Assembly: GCA_048594375.1 (NCBI GenBank)
Contig: JBMDXK010000023.1
Location: 1 to 64,000 of the forward strand
DNA length: 64,000 nucleotides
Direction: 5' to 3'
Origin: JBMDXK01 sp048594375
Lineage (GTDB): Bacteria > Pseudomonadota > Alphaproteobacteria > Rhizobiales > Methylopilaceae
The notes under the pieces were generated by a model. The model did no database searches and was not told where the DNA came from. It saw only the letters and a list, made by a program, of their open reading frames with translations. Of this stretch, positions 35,071-44,719 are shown piece by piece. The position numbers were made by a program, and so were the translations under genes. Numbering within the stretch: position 1 is the stretch's first letter; each line of letters begins with the position of its first letter.

Positions 35071-35856
35071 ATGATTCCTATAGCATTAACAATAGCAGGT
35101 TCGGATTCCTCCGGTGGAGCTGGTATTCAGGCAGATCTGAAAACCTTTTCTGCGCTTAAAACATATGGCGCTTCCGTTCTGGTGGCACTCACCGCACAAA
35201 ATACCCGCGGCGTCTCAGCTATCCATGCTGTGCCTGCTGATTTTGTAGCCGCGCAAATGGACGCTGTTTATAGTGATCTCACCATTGCCGCAACAAAAGT
35301 TGGGATGCTTGCAACGGCAGAGCTTATTGAAACAGTTGCGGAACGTTTACAATATCATAATGCTGCGCCTGTTGTGGTCGATCCTGTGATGATTGCCGCA
35401 TCCGGCGCACGATTGCTTGAAGCCGATGCACTTGATGCTCTGCGCACACTCTTGCTGCCGCTGGCACGCATTGTAACTCCTAATTTACCGGAAGCTGCCG
35501 CATTATTGGGTGATAAAATTGCTGAGGAGCCCCATCAAATACGGCAGCAGGCAGAGCGCATCAAAGCATTCGGTGTGGAGGCTGTACTCATTAAAGGCGG
35601 CCATGGTCAAGGCGCGTGCAGCATTGATTATTTGCTAGATGAAGAAGGATTTCAGAGTTTTAGCGCAGAGCGAATGGATACAGCCAATACCCATGGCACA
35701 GGCTGCACGCTCTCTTCCGCCATTGCTGCTAACTTGAGTTATGGAGCTTCCCTCCATGATGCTGTGCGTGCGGCGAAAAGCTATGTGACCAAAGCAATTT
35801 CTCGCGCAGCATTGTTAAATGTGGGGCAGGGGCATGGGCCTTTGTGGCATTTTTAA
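35071..35856 (+). CDS. thiD: Hydroxymethylpyrimidine/phosphomethylpyrimidine kinase
   Basis: Phosphorylates HMP and HMP-P in thiamine synthesis. 261-residue ribokinase fold with IAGSDSSGGAGIQADLKTFS (substrate pocket) at the N-terminus, KVGMLATAELIETVA, DPVMIAASGARLL, and the anion hole/catalytic Asp-Cys region in NTHGTGCTLSSAIAANL. No TPP riboswitch fits in the 44 bases upstream. Confidence 0.94.
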   Translation: MIPIALTIAGSDSSGGAGIQADLKTFSALKTYGASVLVALTAQNTRGVSAIHAVPADFVAAQMDAVYSDLTIAATKVGMLATAELIETVAERLQYHNAAPVVVDPVMIAASGARLLEADALDALRTLLLPLARIVTPNLPEAAALLGDKIAEEPHQIRQQAERIKAFGVEAVLIKGGHGQGACSIDYLLDEEGFQSFSAERMDTANTHGTGCTLSSAIAANLSYGASLHDAVRAAKSYVTKAISRAALLNVGQGHGPLWHF

Positions 35857-35899
35857 TGTTGGATTCTTTTATGAGGATAAGGTTGGTCTTTGGCTCGGA

Positions 35900-35977
35900 C
35901 GCAGTCAACAGCTAGCGAAGATACCCGCAGGGCAACTCGGAACACTAAAAACCGGCTACACTTTTGCTGAGTATGAA
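35900..35977 (+). repeat. Imperfect repeat, copy A (codes for LAKxPxGQxGxxKT-like peptide)
   Basis: Resembles 49434-49508: shared bases include AGCGAAG, ACCCG, CAAC and a TAAAAACCG core, all in the same order and spacing. In one frame it reads QQLAKIPAGQLGTLKTGYTF; copy B reads KLPAKRPVGQRGAVKTVYSF. Copy A follows the thiD stop and runs into a terminator hairpin. Confidence 0.55.
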
Positions 35978-36004
35978 AAATCCCGCTATAAAGCGGGATT
36001 TTTA
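35978..36004 (+). terminator. Bidirectional terminator between thiD and the GPR-like gene
   Basis: AAATCCCGCT (35978-35987), loop ATAA, AGCGGGATTT (35992-36001), with A tract before and T tract after, so it works for both convergent genes. Confidence 0.85.
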
Positions 36005-36039
36005 TGGCGGTAAAAGAAGCGGGGAGATTTCTCACTTCC

Positions 36040-39000
36040 TTACGAATGCTCTTCAAAGCGACCTGTAGCGTGAGCCAGCATAGTATAGACTTTACCTGTT
36101 TCAGAGGTCAGGTAAGTATTAGCCAGTGTGCCATCACGATCATTACGGGAAATTTCATCTAACAAACGTTCAAACTCCCCGATGTACCGATTAACCGTCT
36201 GCTGGAATTCATGGTCACTGTTATATTTTGCCTTGATTTCATCAAACGTTTTCTGTCCTTGCAAAGTGTAAAGTTTGCGGGTGAAAACATTGCGTTCACC
36301 TTTGCGGTATCTGTCCCACAAATCCATAACAGCTTGATGGTCAATCATACGAGCGATATCAACAGATAACGAGTCCAGAGAGTCAATAGAGGAACGCACC
36401 CCGGCATCAGAACGAGCAGGTTCTGATGTACGGATATCGGTGGGCGGTTCATTGGAAGCCCGTGCCAGCAGACCTGAAAGCCAGTTGCCATCACGATCAC
36501 GCACGGCAGGACGCTCTACAGCATCGCGTATCTGCGTTGCATCTTCTCTGCGAGAAACTGTCTGTGGCTGTTCATTATAACGCGGAGTGTTGTATTCTCT
36601 CCGTGGAGAACGCTGCTCATTTCCATAACCGTAATGTGCTTCTTTGGGTTCAGCCACATCCAGCACCTTGCCCCCACGTGTAGCGATTTCACTGAGCGTG
36701 TTTAATGCTTTAAGCTGATCTCCGATGACGCGGCGCAAATTCGCAGTGCTCTCTTCGGCTTCTTTTGGCAGCATGAGCACGCCTTTTTTCAATTCATCCC
36801 GCGTCTTTTCAAGATCGGAATGAATGGTGCCGGTTATACCGCGCATCTGGCGTGCAATATCTGCCAGATTATCGGTAGCGCCTTGCAGCAAGCCAGTCAT
36901 ATCACCAATAGCCTGCTCATAAGCGGCACGCAAAGCAACAGCTGTGCGTTCACGCTCTTCGCTGGTGCTATGACGCACGCGCTCAAATTGCTCATGAATG
37001 GATTGTGCTGTTGTGCTTACTTCCGCAGTAAGCGATGTTGCTACATCGCGTGCGTGTTCTTCCGCATTGGATAACGTTTCATCAATAGAGCGCGTGAAGG
37101 TGCGCAACATGCTATCAAAACCGCTTGCCTTTTCTGTAAGGGCTTTTGTGAGATATTCCAGTGTCTCACGGCGGTTATCAAGGGACTCTTCCATCCGATC
37201 ATGGCTGCTGTTCAGAGCCTGCGTTGCAGTTACAAGCGAACGGCTTTGTTCCTGCAGATCAATTGTCACAGCGGACATGTCACGCAGCAACCCTTCTGAA
37301 ACGTTGCGCAAACTGTCAATTTGTTCCACTACTGTTGCGTTTGTTTGTTCAGAAGAGCGTGCCAGATTATCAACAATACTTTCAAGCGCACGCGTACGGG
37401 ATGCAAGGCCGTTTTCGATGCTGGAAAGATTGTCGTTTGCCCGACCCAGTATATCCATGAGTGTGGCATTGGCATCTTGAACATTATGGAGCATACCGCC
37501 CATATTTTCACTTAAAACAATGCTGGCAGATTTCAGGTTTTCTGCTGCGCGTTCGCTCTCTTCTGCAATTGCGTTCACCATTGAGCCTGTAGTCTCTGTC
37601 AGATTGTGACGGAGCTGCTCCAGAGATGCTGAAACTTTCACGCTCGTTTTTTCAGCATTCGCTTCCAGCGCGTTGATAACGCTGGCGTTTGCCCGCATAA
37701 TCTGCTCACGGCTTTGTTCAACCGCTACAAGGATGCCGGTTCCAGCTTCAGAAAATTCACGGGTTAATGTTTCACGACGCTGGTCAAGCGCGGCGACAAG
37801 ATTGCCGCCGTTTTCTTCAAGAACACGTGCAAGATCTTCTGTACGAGTAGCCAGTTCAATATTGAGTGAGCCAGCGCGTTCTGCAAGAGCGTCAACCACT
37901 TCGCCAGAAAGCTTGGACAAGGTGCCTTCAACCGCACCGGCTGCATTGAGCAAATTACCTGTAATGTTTTCGACCTTTTCAGCCAAGCGATCAGATAGAA
38001 TAATGCCACGGGTTTCCAGGCTTGTGCTGATGTCATCCATCCGGCCGACAACTTTTTCTTCAAAGTTGGCAATACGGGAGTCAAGCGTGGATGCAATTTC
38101 CAAAGCTTTACTGCCCAGAATTTTATTAACATCGGCTGACTTCTGCTCAAGAATATTAACAACTTCCTGAGAGTTTTTAATAATTTCTTCACCGAAATTG
38201 GATGAGCGTTCGTTCAATGCACTGATGAGAGCGCGTCCACCTTCGCCAAGAGTCTGTGAAAGCTCAAGCGTACGGCTTGCAAGCATTTCATTGAGATTGC
38301 GTGCACGGGAATCCAAGCCTTCTGACACGCGATCAAGGCGGCCTTCCAACGTACTTCCCACGTCATCCAGTTTTCCGCGCATGGTTTCTTCAAACGCTTC
38401 CAGCCGTGTTCCAAGGAAGCCATCAATAGCTTTTGCCCGCTGATCCATGGCTTCTTCCATAGAATCGGTGCTGCGTGCCAAAGCTTCTTCAAGCGCTGCT
38501 GTACGACTTCCCAGCGTTTGGACAAGAGTTGAGCCACGCTCTGCAACAATCGTTTCAAGACGGGATACATTGGTGTCCATGCCTTCAACCAAAGTCAATG
38601 TATCGCGTGTGAAACGCTCTGTGACTTCTGGGGCTCGGACAGTAATAATATCTTCAAGCTGCGTTAATTTGATAGCCAGAGCCTCATTCACTGCACTGCC
38701 GCGGTTGGCGATAGTTTCAGCAAGCTTGTCAGCCAGTTCTGCCATCTGTTCATTTATACCCGCACCACGCCGCGCCATGCTGCCTAACAATTCCTGCCCC
38801 GCAGAACCAATTTCCTGGGCTACTCCACGCACTTTTTCCGCAAGGATTGTAGCCATGTGGGTTGTGGTTTCATCAAGTGCATGACGTGTGGCATTGACAG
38901 ATTTCTCAATCCGGTTGCCAAGTTCGGTTTCAAAATTGTTGGCTTCTTGCTGTAAATTGCTTGATGCGTGAACCGCAGCCTCAATAATGCGGCGTTCTGC

Positions 39001-41571
39001 TTCAAGGCTACCTTTGTTAATGGTGTCTAAGAGATTAAGGTTGGTATCGTCAAAGCCTTCACGCAGTTCTGAACCACGTACAACAATGGTTTCATGCATT
39101 TTTGTTGCGATGTCAGCCAATTCATTCACCAGCGAGGTGCCGTTTCCAACAATGCTGGTTGAAATATGCTCATTTGCCGTTTGCATTTTATCTGCAATTT
39201 CAACAAGCTCACCCACAAGAGCGCTTCCGCTTTCTGTAATGGTGCTTGCCACGCGTTCATTGGCATTGAGCATTGAACGTTCAATTGCGTTGACGTGCTC
39301 TTCGACGGAAGAAGAAACAATCTGGCTGGTTTCTTCCAGCGAGCGCCGTACTTCTTCTGCCCGACCTGCAAAGTTTTCAATAACTCTCTGGCCTGCCGTA
39401 TCAAGCGCTGTTTCAATATCACCACCCCGAACAACAATGGCGTCATGGATGCGGTCAGCAGATTGGTTCATCCGGTCTGCCAAAAATTCACCCCGTGTTC
39501 CAATAAGATCCGCAACGCGTTCTCCTGTTTCACCTATACGACGATCAATCTCTACGCCACGGATAGCAATGGTTTCATAAATCCGGTCGCCCGTGGCGGC
39601 CAACGTTTCGGCAAGCTCACCACCACGCAGGGTAATAACTTCTGCAATTTGAGAGCCGGTCTCGTCCAGCTTGCTTGTTACTTCAGAACCACGAAGTGAT
39701 AAATCAACGACCAGTGTTTCACCGGTTGCTTTAAGGTTTGCATTCACTTCCGCTGCACGCAACGCTATGGTGTCTGCAAGTTCAGCGCTGGTTTCTGCAA
39801 GGGTTCGCGTCAATTCTTCTGCGCGATCACCAAACGTGGTGGCCAGCTCTTGTCCTGTACGCTCCAAAGTTTCATTCACGATTACACCGCGCGCAGAAAT
39901 AGTTTCTGCAATGCGTTCGCCGGTATCAGCAATTGAATCTGTGATGTCACGCGCACTGTCGGTAAGGCTTGAGGTTAACGATGTTCCAGTAGAAATTAAT
40001 GTCTCGGCAATATCACGCGCACGAATTGACAGTGTTTCTGTCAGATTGGTGCTGGTTTCTTGGAGTGCCTCCGAAATAATTCCAGACCGCTCGCTTAATG
40101 TATCGATCAGTCGCGTGCTGGTAGATGACAGTGTTTCTGTAACAATTTGAGCGCGATTTGTTAGAGCATCGGTCAAATCTGAGCTTGTCTGCGCAAGAGC
40201 ATCGGTTAAAATTTGTGCACGCTGCGTCAGCCCATCTGTCAAATCTGTACTCGAACGCGCCAATGCGTTTGAAATGGCGTCAATGCGCTCTGAAAGAGTG
40301 TTTGTGACGTTTTCACTGGTACGGGTTAAATCTTCCGCTACAGCGTGAGCCCGCATGGTGAGTGTTTCTGTCAGGCTGGAACTGGTTGTTGTGAGCGTTT
40401 CAGTAATGGATTGCGCACGCTCTTCCAGTGACATGGTCAGCTGGCTGGAAGTAAGCGTAAAGGAGTCAGTGATGGATTGCGCACGCTCTTCAAATGAACG
40501 CGCCAAGTCACTCGATGAAGCAACAAGCGAATCACGAATATCTGTAGCTTTTTCTTCTAACGTACTCGTGATATTTTGTGATGCACTGCTCAATGTTTGA
40601 TTGACTTGTTCGCCGGTAAACGACAACCGCTCAATCAGCTCCTGACTTTGATTGGTTACAGAATGAATAAGGCTTTCACCGGCCGCACCTACGGCCTCAG
40701 TAATTTGAAGACTTTTTTCGCCAAGTGTTTTTGTGACCTTTGATCCTGCTTCTGACACGCTGGTTGTCAAGGTTTCATTGGCTTTCGCTAAATCATCCAG
40801 CAGTGTTTTGTGAGAATTGCTCAGAGTTGTGCGTAAATCTTCCACATTCATTGAAACAGATTCACGCTCATTACGCAGCTCGTCAATCAAGGCACGCAAA
40901 CGCGCTTCATTATCCTGATGAGCGCGCTCTAAAGATGCCACTTCATTGCGCACGGCTGATTCAAGTTCACCTGCACGGGAAATAGCTTTGTCCAGCCCTT
41001 CACTCATTGCATTAATTTCGCGCCGCACTGCTTGTCCAAGCGTGCTTATGGAATCACGAGCATTGCTTTCTGGTTCAGCCAAGCGGATAGCTACCTCTGT
41101 CATTGATCGCGCAACAAGTCGCATTTCCTGCGCTCTACGGGATAATGCTGCCAAGGCAAAGAAAAAGAATATTGGCGCAAGCATACCAATGCCCACTGTT
41201 ACCAGCTGGGACAGCGTAGCGGGTGCTTGAATGTCAATAACGGTGAGATCTTCACCCATTGTCATGCGCAAATATACCAAGCCCAATGCAGCCCAGACAA
41301 TCGATGCCAGAGTTGCAAGCACCAAGGGGGTGGAAGAAGACTTACGCTGCAAAGCATACATTACATGGGCAAATGAACGTCCATCATCATTTGCAGGGCG
41401 TGTACCCGGTGATATGGTTGGCCGAGCCTGACGCGCCTGTGGCGGTTCTGCAAAAGATTCAGGAGATGCATTTCCCATACCTTCTTCAGTTCCAACAAGG
41501 TTTAGAGCCTCTTCAATGGCGGATAAAGCCGCTTCTGCAGGGTCTTTAATCTTCTTCGGTTGATTTGCCAT
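36040..41571 (-). CDS. Giant apolipoprotein-like coiled-coil protein, GPR/RgsE-type growth pole ring protein
   Basis: 1843 residues from ATG 41571 (GAGG 7 bases upstream; the frame opens at 41670). Two membrane helices near residues 80-97 and 125-145 (LVTVGIGMLAPIFFFFALAA). A very long helical region of 11/22-residue repeats follows: from about residue 340 successive units such as LEERAQSITETLTTTSSSLT and LSERIDAISNALARSSTDLT recur every 22 residues for at least 18 units without an indel. A conserved C-terminal domain of ~120 residues (SLSVDIARMIDHQAVMDLWD to YTMLAHATGRFEEHS) closes it. The layout matches the Agrobacterium growth-pole-ring protein and Sinorhizobium RgsE, needed for unipolar growth in Hyphomicrobiales; often misannotated as kinesin-like or apolipoprotein domain. 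Homology by layout is inferred. Confidence 0.85.
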   Translation of the reverse strand: MANQPKKIKDPAEAALSAIEEALNLVGTEEGMGNASPESFAEPPQARQARPTISPGTRPANDDGRSFAHVMYALQRKSSSTPLVLATLASIVWAALGLVYLRMTMGEDLTVIDIQAPATLSQLVTVGIGMLAPIFFFFALAALSRRAQEMRLVARSMTEVAIRLAEPESNARDSISTLGQAVRREINAMSEGLDKAISRAGELESAVRNEVASLERAHQDNEARLRALIDELRNERESVSMNVEDLRTTLSNSHKTLLDDLAKANETLTTSVSEAGSKVTKTLGEKSLQITEAVGAAGESLIHSVTNQSQELIERLSFTGEQVNQTLSSASQNITSTLEEKATDIRDSLVASSSDLARSFEERAQSITDSFTLTSSQLTMSLEERAQSITETLTTTSSSLTETLTMRAHAVAEDLTRTSENVTNTLSERIDAISNALARSSTDLTDGLTQRAQILTDALAQTSSDLTDALTNRAQIVTETLSSTSTRLIDTLSERSGIISEALQETSTNLTETLSIRARDIAETLISTGTSLTSSLTDSARDITDSIADTGERIAETISARGVIVNETLERTGQELATTFGDRAEELTRTLAETSAELADTIALRAAEVNANLKATGETLVVDLSLRGSEVTSKLDETGSQIAEVITLRGGELAETLAATGDRIYETIAIRGVEIDRRIGETGERVADLIGTRGEFLADRMNQSADRIHDAIVVRGGDIETALDTAGQRVIENFAGRAEEVRRSLEETSQIVSSSVEEHVNAIERSMLNANERVASTITESGSALVGELVEIADKMQTANEHISTSIVGNGTSLVNELADIATKMHETIVVRGSELREGFDDTNLNLLDTINKGSLEAERRIIEAAVHASSNLQQEANNFETELGNRIEKSVNATRHALDETTTHMATILAEKVRGVAQEIGSAGQELLGSMARRGAGINEQMAELADKLAETIANRGSAVNEALAIKLTQLEDIITVRAPEVTERFTRDTLTLVEGMDTNVSRLETIVAERGSTLVQTLGSRTAALEEALARSTDSMEEAMDQRAKAIDGFLGTRLEAFEETMRGKLDDVGSTLEGRLDRVSEGLDSRARNLNEMLASRTLELSQTLGEGGRALISALNERSSNFGEEIIKNSQEVVNILEQKSADVNKILGSKALEIASTLDSRIANFEEKVVGRMDDISTSLETRGIILSDRLAEKVENITGNLLNAAGAVEGTLSKLSGEVVDALAERAGSLNIELATRTEDLARVLEENGGNLVAALDQRRETLTREFSEAGTGILVAVEQSREQIMRANASVINALEANAEKTSVKVSASLEQLRHNLTETTGSMVNAIAEESERAAENLKSASIVLSENMGGMLHNVQDANATLMDILGRANDNLSSIENGLASRTRALESIVDNLARSSEQTNATVVEQIDSLRNVSEGLLRDMSAVTIDLQEQSRSLVTATQALNSSHDRMEESLDNRRETLEYLTKALTEKASGFDSMLRTFTRSIDETLSNAEEHARDVATSLTAEVSTTAQSIHEQFERVRHSTSEERERTAVALRAAYEQAIGDMTGLLQGATDNLADIARQMRGITGTIHSDLEKTRDELKKGVLMLPKEAEESTANLRRVIGDQLKALNTLSEIATRGGKVLDVAEPKEAHYGYGNEQRSPRREYNTPRYNEQPQTVSRREDATQIRDAVERPAVRDRDGNWLSGLLARASNEPPTDIRTSEPARSDAGVRSSIDSLDSLSVDIARMIDHQAVMDLWDRYRKGERNVFTRKLYTLQGQKTFDEIKAKYNSDHEFQQTVNRYIGEFERLLDEISRNDRDGTLANTYLTSETGKVYTMLAHATGRFEEHS

Positions 41572-42286
41572 TTGACCGCCTCGCGTCTTAACGCCGCTTG
41601 AGAGGGTGATTTTAATATAAAAACCACCCGTATACCTATTGTGCAGGGTATCCTTGAATAAAACATACAAAAAATGTTAATAATTCAAGGCAGAGCTAAC
41701 CTTCCCTTTATCATAAACGCAGACAAATTAAATCTGAACACGTTTTTTTAAGAATCTGAAAACATCGTTAACGCCCGAAACAAAAAGCGTTAATTGACAG
41801 AAGATTCAGAGGATTTTTGAGTTAGCTTTGATTTGGTTTTAATTTAAAAAGTGATTTATAATAATGCGTTAAGAATACAAACAAAATTCCCAAAAATAGG
41901 CACTGAACGAAAAAAATAAATTAAATGTCTGAATTTTATAGTTTTTTCGATTCCTGTTTTGAATCGATGTTCTGGAATTTAAAGCGGTGTGTTTCAATGT
42001 GGGATGAGAAAATTATTTGTAGCTTATATTTTTTAGCCAAACCCGGTGACTGACAAAATACCCATCAAACGTTTATAGGGTAAGTCTCAGATGCATTTCA
42101 TAACATGAAAATAAATTATTATAAAAAAATGATAAAGTATTTATATTTGCATTGTGTTTAAGTTTTTGAATGTTTTTGGAAAACTATTTCAATATCGGGT
42201 TCTAATAAATATACAATAGTATTAGAACCCGTTTATATGATAAGCACAAATTTATTTTGCGCTAATACAGTAGGACAAAATTATTA
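41572..42286. other. 715-base AT-rich gene desert with a strong hairpin
   Basis: No frame longer than a few codons looks genuine on either strand. The only structure is a perfect 12-base stem, CGGGTTCTAATA (42196-42207) / TATTAGAACCCG (42220-42231), 56 bases beyond the stop of the EF-hand gene. It probably ends that transcript although the T tract is poor. The 41572-42190 part holds long A/T runs and the GPR-gene promoter must lie there. Confidence 0.55.
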
Positions 42287-44320
42287 TCAGGTAGTTTTAG
42301 TACCACCTAATGCTGCTTTAATTTCATCTTGGTCGAGAACACCATCCTTGTTACCCGATGCATCAATTTGAGCTAGAGAAGTGAGAACTTCATTAACAGT
42401 ACTTAATTGATCTGCTAAGGCGGTTAAATAAGCAACATCAGGTGCTACAGATCCATCAATAATGCCAGCTTTCTGAAGTTCCTGTGCAATCGTTGAAACA
42501 GCTTGCTGATAGGCAGCAGTATCTTTTGGATCTAAAGAATTTAATTGTTCAATAGCGCTGCTTATAGTTTTTATGTGTCCTTCATAAGTTTTTGTTGTTT
42601 CATTCAATTCTTTAACAACATCGAGTTTTCCATCGCCATTGGTGTCAAATGCTTCAATAATTGTTTTAGGATCGCTCCAATCTAAACTCATAATTGTTTC
42701 ACTTACAGAAGTTTTGCTTGCAGGCTTTAAATCTGATGGTGTATCTGACGGAGCAGGATTTGTTGTCGGTGTCGGATTAGCAGGAATTTTTTTCTCAATA
42801 TCTGCAAGCGTTACTGGAGAGCCTTTTGGATCAAGAAGTGATTCAAGTAATAAATTTTCTTCTTTGATGAGTGAAGTGTAGGTTTCTATATCTTGAGCGC
42901 TTAATTTTGTATTCGCAGGAATAAGTTTTGAAAGCTCTGCTGATGCTTGGATTTCTTCGCTGCTTAAGTCTCCTGATTTATCAGTATCTGCTGCTGCAAA
43001 AGCCGCAACGGATTTTTCATTGATCTCAATACCAAGAGAAATTTCTTCCTGACTTAATTTAGAGTCTTTTTCAACAATATCATATGTTGTAATAAAATCT
43101 TCAGGACTTGTTTGCTTTAACTCTTGAGAATTGCTTGTAGCAGGCTCAGGGGTTGTTTCGGCAGACGGAGCGGGTGGGAGTCCATTGGTTGTACTGGGTG
43201 CTGGCTTCTGTGAAGCACCGCCAACGGGCGCTTGAGATGCAGAACCTGAATTAATGTCTGCAAGAAGAGTATCAATTTCTTTATCAATGATTATGCCATC
43301 ACCGTCGAGATCGCCATTCTCAAGCATGGCATTATTTATTTGAAGGTTTTGAATTAAAGCGTTCAAATCTTCCGCAGAAATTTCTGTTTGACCACTAGCA
43401 ACGAGACTTTGACCAATTTCGGTTGATGCAATAGATTGGATCTCAGCTGCACTTAACCCGGGAGTACCATCTGTATCGGCAGACTGGAGTGCTTCAATAA
43501 GAGCGGTATTTCCTTGTATAATTTGTGTTATTTCCTGCTTGCTTAATCCGGGCTGACCATCCAAATTATACATTTCGATGAATTGCGCACCTGTTAAACC
43601 CCCTGTTTCTGCGTTTGTAGGTTCTTCTGGTGCGCTATCTGTTGAAGCAGGAACCGTTTGTTCGTTATTCAACGTAATTGTACCATCGGGGCCTACTTTT
43701 CCTAACACTTCCTTCTCTGCAAATGCCGTAAAACTACTTAATTCTTCAGCATCGATGACGCCATTTCCATCGGCATCAAGATCTGCGAGAGAAAAATTAT
43801 AAGAAAGATTTGGTTCTTCCGCTCCTGAGGATTCGCTACCAAAAGCGGGTTCATTTTCTCCGGGGGTTGCAGGAGGTATCGCCTTAGCTGGTGGGCTAGC
43901 TTGTCCTGTTGACGCAAGGTAACTGTTTGCTGCAGCTTCAAGTTCACTCTGTTCCAGCGTGCCACTTCCATCGGCATCATATTTTTCAATGAACCCTGCG
44001 GCTTCTGCTTCAGCGTAACTCTGAGGATGTTCGGTTCCCATAATATCGCCGAGTAAATTAAGGTAGGCAAGATCTTCCATGTTCCCTTTGGCAGATGTTG
44101 CTTCATACCCAAATTTAGCACGAGTAAGATCATCTGCATCAAGGCCATCATTTTTGACATCAGCCTGCATAAGCGCGGCTATTGTAGCATCAAAATAAGG
44201 GGATGCCTGATTAGGTGCATTTGGTGTTCCACTCTGTGATGGAGGAGAAAATGCAGGCGCATCTTGGGTTGGAGCACTATTGTAAACACCGGTGGATTGA
44301 GAAGGGATACCTGAAGCCAT
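42287..44320 (-). CDS. Large EF-hand calcium-binding protein
   Basis: 677 residues, strongly acidic, no signal peptide or membrane helix. I count about eight EF-hand-like loops: DADGSGTLEQSE (~115), DADGNGVIDAEE (~182), NLDGQPGLSKQE (~252), DTDGTPGLSAAE (~282), DLDGDGIIIDKE (~337), DTDKSGDLSSEE (~445), DTNGDGKLDVVK (~559) and a longer DASGNKDGVLDQDE (~653), plus a weak one near 54. Pro/Ser/Thr linkers separate them (e.g. residues 140-160, 215-235, 360-400, 510-535). No GGxGxD RTX nonapeptides. It is monocistronic, AT-rich and flanked by gene-free stretches. Function unknown; a calcium-responsive scaffold or a leaderless exported protein are possible. Confidence 0.8.
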   Translation of the reverse strand: MASGIPSQSTGVYNSAPTQDAPAFSPPSQSGTPNAPNQASPYFDATIAALMQADVKNDGLDADDLTRAKFGYEATSAKGNMEDLAYLNLLGDIMGTEHPQSYAEAEAAGFIEKYDADGSGTLEQSELEAAANSYLASTGQASPPAKAIPPATPGENEPAFGSESSGAEEPNLSYNFSLADLDADGNGVIDAEELSSFTAFAEKEVLGKVGPDGTITLNNEQTVPASTDSAPEEPTNAETGGLTGAQFIEMYNLDGQPGLSKQEITQIIQGNTALIEALQSADTDGTPGLSAAEIQSIASTEIGQSLVASGQTEISAEDLNALIQNLQINNAMLENGDLDGDGIIIDKEIDTLLADINSGSASQAPVGGASQKPAPSTTNGLPPAPSAETTPEPATSNSQELKQTSPEDFITTYDIVEKDSKLSQEEISLGIEINEKSVAAFAAADTDKSGDLSSEEIQASAELSKLIPANTKLSAQDIETYTSLIKEENLLLESLLDPKGSPVTLADIEKKIPANPTPTTNPAPSDTPSDLKPASKTSVSETIMSLDWSDPKTIIEAFDTNGDGKLDVVKELNETTKTYEGHIKTISSAIEQLNSLDPKDTAAYQQAVSTIAQELQKAGIIDGSVAPDVAYLTALADQLSTVNEVLTSLAQIDASGNKDGVLDQDEIKAALGGTKTT

Positions 44321-44719
44321 AATGCGTTCCTTACACTCGCTAATTTTTACAAGTTGTTAACACAATAACATGCAATAATGCAATTTGACTATAGAAATTT
44401 AATGCGAATTATTAATTTTTTCATAAAATTATTCTCAATGGTTAATTGATCCCTCTGAATATTTATCTTTTATAAAGTAATTTTTGTTCATATTGGCATT
44501 TTTTTTCCAATATAGATTATAATAAATGTAAGTCGTTAGGTTTCATTGTTCTATAATTGATGCAGATAAGAGTAATTGTTTTTTCAAAATCAGATAATAA
44601 GTTCTGATAGAATTCAGGGATATATTTTCTTAAACAAAAATTAGAGACGAGATCACAATAATTTTTTGCGCAATTTTTGAACTCAAACCCGTATAAATTT
44701 TTGTTATGATGGCTGTAGA
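44321..44719. other. 399-base AT-rich divergent intergenic region
   Basis: Lies between the EF-hand gene (minus) and the amidase gene (plus), so it must carry both promoters. Very AT-rich; several TATAAT-like hexamers make a single choice meaningless. No gene or strong hairpin seen. Confidence 0.4.

Noticed and set aside
36040..41571. Phage tail tape-measure protein
   Set aside because: Long, helical and repetitive, but no phage structural genes nearby; the membrane helices and C-terminal domain fit the growth-pole-ring type.
42287..44320. RTX toxin
   Set aside because: Loops are EF-hand (DxDxDG...E), not GGxGxDxUx nonapeptides, and no type I secretion genes adjoin.
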